Made by a program: the position numbers and the translations under genes | Notes under the pieces: model-generated | What the model saw: the letters and a program-made list of their open reading frames with translations, nothing else | Database searches by the model: none | Told to the model about the DNA's origin: nothing | DNA from: Gaertneriomyces semiglobifer | Lineage: Eukaryota > Chytridiomycota > Chytridiomycetes > Spizellomycetales > Spizellomycetaceae | NCBI GenBank assembly: GCA_025558075.1 | Contig: JAHLKF010000066.1 | Coordinates: 1-10,768, forward strand | Length of the DNA stretch: 10,768 nt | Reading direction: 5' to 3' | Part shown: positions 5,299-10,768 of the stretch, piece after piece | Layout of the letters: each line of letters opens with the position of its first letter | How positions within the stretch are numbered: position 1 is the first letter of the stretch

Positions 5299-7980
5299 AT
5301 GGTGATCATGACAAAGCTTGCTTCGTGTGCCTTCTCTCTCCTTGTCACCCTTAATGGAGCATGGGCAACAGTGTACCCGCTTCTCACTACAGCCCTCCAA
5401 CCCCCAGTTGGAGTCAACGCGGTCAAGAATGTCGACTTCCCGCTGCTCCGCACGGAGTACGCGCACATTGCGGGAGTTCCCAATAGGTAGGGGTCGTGTG
5501 AATCTCTTGGCTTTTGAGGCCGGGCATTTTCACCATTAACGTTTGTTTCAAACAAATACCATTGCTCATCATTACAAAAACATTTTCTCCCTCGTTCTCT
5601 ATGAAACCATGTTCGACCGGGTGCCTTCTACAGCGCAAAGTTCCATGACCCTCATGTTATGGGTGTGTGCCGTCTGGCCGAGTTCAACGCGCAACAGGAA
5701 GCCGCCTTGGATCCATCTACACTCTTAAATCCTCAGCTGGCCCTAATCAGTTTTGGGGACGCCTATACTGCCGGTTGCCCACGTTATAGTTATCTGGGCT
5801 ATGTACGTCCTCTGTTAAAGCCGCTGTGCCGCCGGGACCTAACCCTCATGGCCTCTCTGTTTTTGTTTGCACTCATCAATAGGCAAATGGCTGGTACCGA
5901 GAGTGCCCAGAAGGAACGGATGTGGTGCAAATGCTCCAGAAACCTGGTCTGCTTCCTTGTTCAACCGCAGCAACTAGACCCCAGATGGCTCTGTGGATTC
6001 AGATGGGACCGGTATGTTTGCAGGATGATATGCCCCTTACTAAAGTTTAGCTAAGGTCGTTTGTTCCCAATTGAAAGTTGGATAATTGGTGCTGTCGGGA
6101 TATACTCTTCGGAGCACGAAATCCGATGAACGGGTACAATGAAGAAGTAAGTTGCGACGACCCGCGTTTATTGATGGCGATGAATAACCCGGTTGGCGAT
6201 TGTGAAACAGGAAGCACAATCCCTAGTTCCTCAAACCGGCATTTCGGTAGAGGATGCACTTTACTTGTTCGACCAAAGCAGCATAGCCTATGTCAATGTT
6301 ACGTCTGGTGGGATCTACTGAAAAAAGTTCGATGTCTTTGTTCGAGCGAAACACTAATCCTTGCGTTTCCATATAGAGGATGCGCGGGAGAACTATACTA
6401 AGATCATGAGATCCAAAGGCCTCGATATTTACATGATTTTCCGGCAAATCATCAGTCTCATTTACGTTGTCGTCGAAATTGCGTACGTTGCTTCCGTTGG
6501 ATTTCTTCATTGCATTCGAGTTCGAAACTAAACGATCTAACCAGGGTCATAGTTTTAACAATTCGTCATGAAGGAGTCCAGTTAAATTTGAAGGTAGGTA
6601 TTCGGTTTTTCGGAAGTTATATTCCTTGATGAGTGGTGCTAATGTCTTTATTCCCTCATGGGACAGTGGGGGGTGCTGGTGGGCATTTTCCTGATGACAC
6701 TCCGTACGTTTTGACTGCGGTAGAGACAAACATCACAAGCCTCTCATCCTCTCCCATTCATCCTGTTTCGTTCCTAGTAACGTCGGGTCTCCATGCTTTG
6801 TTTTTGGCTTTCCGAAAAAATAGCTATCAACTACCAACACATGGCACTCCGGCTCAAATCAGCTTGATGTGGTACGACAGTCAGATCTTCTCGCGTTGCC
6901 GCTCTCGGTAATTCGATGCACCATCTAAACTCCTGAATCGCCGTTCTTGCAGCTTTGGATTTATGTTCGGTTATGAAGCTTTGTCTCTCATGTTGCTGAA
7001 ATGGTTGACTGTGAGTGGGTGTGACTTGATCAATTTCAGCGTACTAAACTGCTCACATCCATTTGGGATCTGCAGATATCAGCAAGTGGCGGAGAATTTT
7101 CATCACTCCAGAAATATGGGCTTCATGCGTACAGGTATAATGTTGCGTCGTTTTACAACTTGATGGTCGGGGAATGACGGTTCATGGTAATCTTTTTCAT
7201 TATCTTTTGGTGATTTCAGAGCTTTCATTTTCCTGACGATGGTCTGGTTTCCCGTCATAACAATTGTCTGTGTTGTGGCAATTGTGAGAGCAGCTGCGCT
7301 GAATAGCCTTGACGTTTTGGACCTATTCTTCAAGGTAGGGTCGCGGCGCACCTTCTGCAATTTTCACTTGTACTTCATCTTAGTGATGCTCTCTTGATTA
7401 TCTTAGCTTTTTGACGCCTTATGTGGCTCTCTGTCCATATCTCTGTTCGCTCACGCTTCCGGTTTCCTTTATTCTGGTATTCGCCTTACATCCGCCATGA
7501 ATAAAGCGAAAAGACTGCAAGGCGGGGGTGCTTCAGGTGGTAAGCACGTACAAGGAGCGACTGTTCCAAGGACGAAACGAAATGGCCTGACAGAGACAGT
7601 AAGAAACCTAATGATTGCCGTCGTGTTTGGGTACGAATCTGCAGTTGATGTTCGTCATTCTTTGTTTTGCGCGTATTGTTTACTATCATTTACTATTGCG
7701 CATGGTTTGTTAATCCATTTCGGTTTCTTGGGTTATTAGGTGGACTATCCTTGGTGTAGAGCTAGCAATGCAGTGGGCGTTCGGTTTGGGCTCTCGGTAC
7801 GGCTTCTGGTCGTTCATTTTCTACGACATTTGCATTGCTTGGATTGCTGCGGCGTCGTATGCCGCCATGTCTGCGGGAATGATGGAAACCGTCATGGGCA
7901 CTCAGAGCAACTCTCGAACCAAGCAGCGCCTCACTACCTCGACGGTAAGCCGTCCCCCAGAAACGGAACCCGAGGCCTGA
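5299..7980 (+). CDS. Seven-transmembrane protein with signal peptide and cysteine-rich ectodomain, 14 exons
   Basis: Hand-built exons: 5299-5486, 5634-5802, 5883-6011, 6078-6146, 6211-6307, 6377-6482, 6545-6593, 6667-6703, 6778-6907, 6953-7010, 7076-7134, 7220-7334, 7407-7630, 7740-7980. All introns are GT-AG, 45-147 bp; phases agree throughout and the sum is 1671 nt (556 residues). The start MVIMTKLA opens a signal peptide (about 1-23); an in-frame ATG at 5251 would add a charged leader that spoils it. The ectodomain (to about residue 235) has six cysteines (GVC, AGC, REC, LPC, WCC) and N-glycosylation sites NVT and NYT. Membrane segments lie near residues 237-262, 270-293, 326-344, 364-390, 403-430, 469-492 and 496-520. 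The loop between TM5 and TM6 is rich in Lys/Arg, which fits a cytoplasmic third loop and an N-out GPCR-like topology. I do not recognise the family, so a receptor role is inference from topology. Weakest junctions: the acceptor at 6077 (AAAG) and the C-terminus, where a strong donor GTAAGC at 7945 could begin another intron. Confidence 0.75.
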
Positions 7981-9187
7981 AGATGCTCCTGTGTGTTGCT
8001 TACCCAACTTTCCTGAAGCTTCTTGCCGTACACTCGCGAGAAGATGGAGATGACTTCAGATGCCAACTTTGCGCCCGTTTCATGCAGGCGTCCACAGGGA
8101 TGTTTGGGCAATTTATGGCGATTGGATGGAAGCATTTTGTCGTGAAACAATACAGCCGGTTTTCTCAGCGGTGAAGCCATGTTTGATGCACCACCATCTC
8201 TTTCTCTGTGTCAAACATTCGTGTAAGCAGCCAGCGAACGTGGACCTGAATTCGCGTAAGAATTACTCGGCACTGAAAAGCCGATTTGCTCAAGTTACAG
8301 ACAGTGGCACTGTGTGCTTGGAGCACGTTATTGGGCCGTAGGTTTGAGGATGCCCAATGATCAAACTTCTCATTGTGATCTTGTCCTCAGAAAGCTTCGT
8401 TCTACATCTCGCGCAGTGCCGATGGAAGGGATTTGCGCCGGTTTTGACTTCAAGAAAGGTTCAGATTGAGGTAACGTCTCCCGATCTCTTAGGCGCCATC
8501 AGACAGTAGCTCTGTCCTCCTTCAGGCATCGTGGACTAAGTAAATATACTCATAAAAGACGACTTGCAGCGGAGACAGCGATCCGTCGGCGGGACCGTGG
8601 CTGATTTACTTCTAGGATATGAACACTTGGACCAAAAAATCTGTGACATGGACAACCTGGGAAACTGCCAGCACGCGTCCTCAAGTCTCGCTGACCCCTT
8701 CTCGGTCTCCTTAATTAAGATGTGAGCGTGTGCTTGGACAGTGGTGTCTGCCCTGCCTGGACATTTTTTAAAAGGGCATCTACGGTGATTCTAAACATCA
8801 CCCCTGGCCTTTCTTCAAGATTGTATGTTCATGATATAATGGTGTGGTAGTGGCAAACTTTTGCACCTCATGTGTGTGCCATTGCAATGTAATGTACGGT
8901 ACCAGCATATCCCTAGAAACGATCCGAAGATTTAGCACTCAACCATGTCAATATTCCTACAAACTCATGAATTCATTTCCCTTTCCAAAAACCTCACAAA
9001 ATTTATACATGAAAGAGAAGCTTTCATCCTAAAGGTGATGACCGCTTTCATCAACATCCACTACCACCAAAAGCCGCTGAAACCCACATGGCCGGTATAC
9101 CCCCATGGTGCAAACAGCAAACAGATCGCAACGTAGCACGCGTGGCATAGGCATGCGCGTGCCGCTGCAATGCCGAATGTGGATTTC
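7981..9187. other. Region between the convergent genes, with exon-like scraps
   Basis: No gene I can support. A 93-codon open frame at 8060-8341 (+) has no motif. Splice-like signals bound short open pieces at 8301-8341, 8391-8470 and 8526-8543 (donors GTTTGA 8342 and GTAACG 8471; acceptors ending 8300, 8390 and 8525; stop TAA 8541-8543). These could be 3' exons of the upstream gene, a separate small gene or a relic. From about 8550 to 9187 I see no coding sequence. It must hold the 3' UTRs and polyadenylation sites of both genes, but no canonical AATAAA stands out. Confidence 0.4.
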
Positions 9188-10626
9188 TTACAAGTCAGCA
9201 AGGTTGGGTCTGGGAATTGGAATCGGAACAAACTTGTCCAAATCAATCCCCTTGGATTTCAGACCTGCTTCAGCATGAGTGGGCACGAGTGTGCGATTAA
9301 GTGCAGGCTGAATGCTCAATTCTACATGAAGGGCACTTAGCACAGTGCGTAAGCAGATGCTCAAAATTGACAGCATGACGCACCCATCGGGCTGAAATCA
9401 AATAATGGTGGCAAGTCCCGCCCATTCGGCATCCTCGTTTCTGGAAGGCGCAGCTCATCGAAAAAGCTATGCGCCATGGCTTCAATAGCCGTCAATCGGA
9501 AAGTTGGTGTGTACTCTAGTAACTTCCCCATCAAATCCAGCGATTCGGGTGTGGTCGGTTTGTTGCGAAACACCTTGGACCATGGCGCTGGTTTAATCTG
9601 CGGAAACTTGTATTCCGTGTAATTTTTATTCATGGCCTTAATTTGCTCCCGAGTAGGCGTCCCCAGAACTTTGATGATTTCGACGAGTTGATCAACACCC
9701 GACTCACCGGGGAAAATGGGCTGACCGAGCATGAGCTCTGCCATGACGCAGCCTGTTGACCACACATCTTGAACGTAAACGATAAGTCTTAGGTAAGTTG
9801 ACAGATCGGGCGCCAGACATTAAATGCTGCGACTCTTACCGATGCTGACATTGTAGTCCGTGCTGCCGAATATAAGCTCCGGAGCACGGTAGTAACGAGA
9901 GCAGATGTAGCTGACATTTGGCTCATCTTTTATGAGGATCTTGGCGCTGCCAAAGTCACAAAGTTTCAGCACTCCCGTTGTTGGATCGAGCAACTGTTGG
10001 CGCAGCGGAGAGAAAGAAGTGTCAATCGCTGGAACATGATCTAGCCTTCATACCATACGTACCAAGTTTTGGGGCTTGATATCACGATGACATATCCCAA
10101 GCGAGTGGATGTAAGCTAACGACCGGAATACCTGGTACATGTACAGTTTGATGCTCAACATGGGCATCACCTGTTTCATTTTCGCATAGTGCCTAGAAGC
10201 GCGGTATATCGTCTCCGGAATGTACTCGAGGCAGAGGTTCAGGAAAACTTCGTCTTTCTTCTCTCCATTTGAGTAAAAGAATGCCTTCAAACTACATATA
10301 TTGCGGTGGTCAACTAAGCGCATGATTTGGAGTTCGCGATTTTTGAAACGTTTATCTTGAAGAACTTTCTTGATCGCAACGGGTTCGTGGGAAGGAAGGA
10401 GTTTCGCCTGAAAGACAACACCAAAGGAGCCATTCCCAACGACCTTATAACCAGTGTACTGAAGCTCGACGGCCTGTCCTGTGCGGCCGTCTTGTGCGGG
10501 TACGGTGTTGATTTTAGATGGGTCTGGTTCGTTGCTGAGGCGAATCCCGTTAATGACGTTAGCGTTGTTAGAAGAGGCATCTTTGGCGGAGGCCGGCTGC
10601 ACGACGTTGCGTTTCTTGCTCGACAT
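9188..10626 (-). CDS. GSK3: Glycogen synthase kinase 3 (GSK3/Shaggy family)
   Basis: Ser/Thr kinase of the CMGC group that phosphorylates mostly pre-phosphorylated substrates in the cytoplasm and nucleus. Exons on the minus strand: 10626-10063, 9993-9840, 9767-9384, 9321-9188, with GT-AG introns of 69, 72 and 62 bp. The sum is 1236 nt, 411 residues, the usual size. Visible: glycine loop GNGSFG (64-69), catalytic Lys86 in [13 protein letters not shown] with Asp182, DFG 201-203, activation-loop Tyr217 in [13 protein letters not shown], and [13 protein letters not shown]. The primed-phosphate pocket is intact: Arg of NRELQIMR, Arg of HRD and Lys of DFGSAK. The last exon is needed to restore the family ending [16 protein letters not shown]-like..[11 protein letters not shown]; without splicing, the frame ends early after MGASCCQF. 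The start is the first in-frame ATG before SSKKRNVV. The N-terminal 50 residues are Ser/Asn-rich and low in conservation. The gene looks intact and is convergent with the 7TM gene. Confidence 0.96.
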
Positions 10627-10768
10627 GTCCGTAATGTCGGTGGTCTCAGACGCGTGCGGTGGAGAGAAAGAAATGCCGTAGAACGGGACAGAGAAGCCGG
10701 CGGTTTACGCGTAGGCGCTCGAGCGAAACGCCTTTCTTGGTCAAGCCGTCGAAGGGGGGCAATTAGCT
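10627..10768 (-). promoter_or_regulatory. 5' UTR / proximal promoter of GSK3 with two ACGCGT boxes
   Basis: Read on the minus strand, a CT-rich stretch (TTTCTTTCTCTCC, around 10660-10674) lies just upstream of the ATG, common in fungal promoters near transcription starts. Two perfect ACGCGT palindromes lie at 10650-10655 and 10707-10712, 24 and 81 bp from the start codon. ACGCGT is the MluI cell-cycle box bound by MBF in yeasts. G1/S control of this gene is an inference only. The promoter continues beyond the window. Confidence 0.4.

Noticed and set aside
5152..5638. Minus-strand open frames of 71-108 codons
   Set aside because: They overlap the signal-peptide exon and first intron of the 7TM gene and show no domain or splice support.
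7740..8174. 144-codon plus-strand open frame starting GTG
   Set aside because: Its first half is an out-of-frame reading of the TM6-TM7 exon; the frame giving hydrophobic helices and correct splice phase is different. Its end is considered only as a possible alternative tail.
8844..9246. Open frames of about 60 codons between the two genes
   Set aside because: Short, on both strands, without motifs, start context or splice support.
9361..9383. GSK3 ending after MGASCCQF
   Set aside because: This ending arises by reading into the third intron. A GTGCGT donor and an ATGTAG acceptor restore the conserved GSK3 C-terminus in frame.
1..10768. CRISPR array, tRNA, rRNA or prokaryotic operon signals
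   Set aside because: No regularly spaced repeat-spacer pattern, cloverleaf or rRNA block was seen; the only tRNA-like sequence is the 15-base primer site, and the introns show eukaryotic nuclear DNA.

Overview
The window looks like nuclear DNA from an intron-rich filamentous fungus, most likely a basidiomycete. Both host genes are split by short GT-AG introns (45-147 bp), several with CTAA-type branch points. The kinase at the right end resembles basidiomycete GSK3 proteins, including the KINT..DGRTG stretch before the kinase domain. The lineage is an inference from recalled family features; no search was run.

Layout. 1-848: no convincing gene. 849-4739: a decayed Ty1/copia-order LTR retrotransposon on the + strand. 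Its 5' LTR (849-1335) is interrupted by an inverted solo LTR (982-1186) with a perfect 5-bp target duplication. Then follow a primer binding site matching the anticodon arm of initiator tRNA-Met, a leader with about five 35-39 bp repeats, a gag with three in-frame stops, and a pol with protease, integrase, a CHROMODOMAIN and only the first ~45 codons of reverse transcriptase. Pol is cut off exactly at a 204-bp 3' LTR (4536-4739). 4740-5298: upstream region of a host gene. 5299-7980 (+): a 14-exon gene for a predicted 556-residue protein with a signal peptide, a six-cysteine ectodomain and seven membrane segments, family not recognised. 7981-9187: intergenic with some exon-like scraps. 9188-10626 (-): a complete 4-exon glycogen synthase kinase 3 of 411 residues. 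10627-10768: its promoter/5' UTR side, with two ACGCGT boxes.

The most unusual thing is the retrotransposon. It has copia gene order (integrase before reverse transcriptase) but carries a chromodomain between the integrase C-terminal domain and reverse transcriptase. Its gag looks like the Retrotrans_gag type more usual in Ty3/gypsy elements. Chromodomains are classically a Ty3/gypsy chromovirus feature, attached to the integrase at the end of pol. The copy cannot be active: it has stops, compensating frameshifts, no RT/RNase H core, no polypurine tract, and LTRs of unequal length and subfamily.

The two host genes converge (7TM on +, GSK3 on -) with about 1.2 kb between their stops. No functional link between them is evident beyond a possible general signalling role for each. 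All gene models were built by hand from splice signals and reading-frame continuity. The summed coding lengths are multiples of three in both spliced genes (1671 nt and 1236 nt), which supports them.
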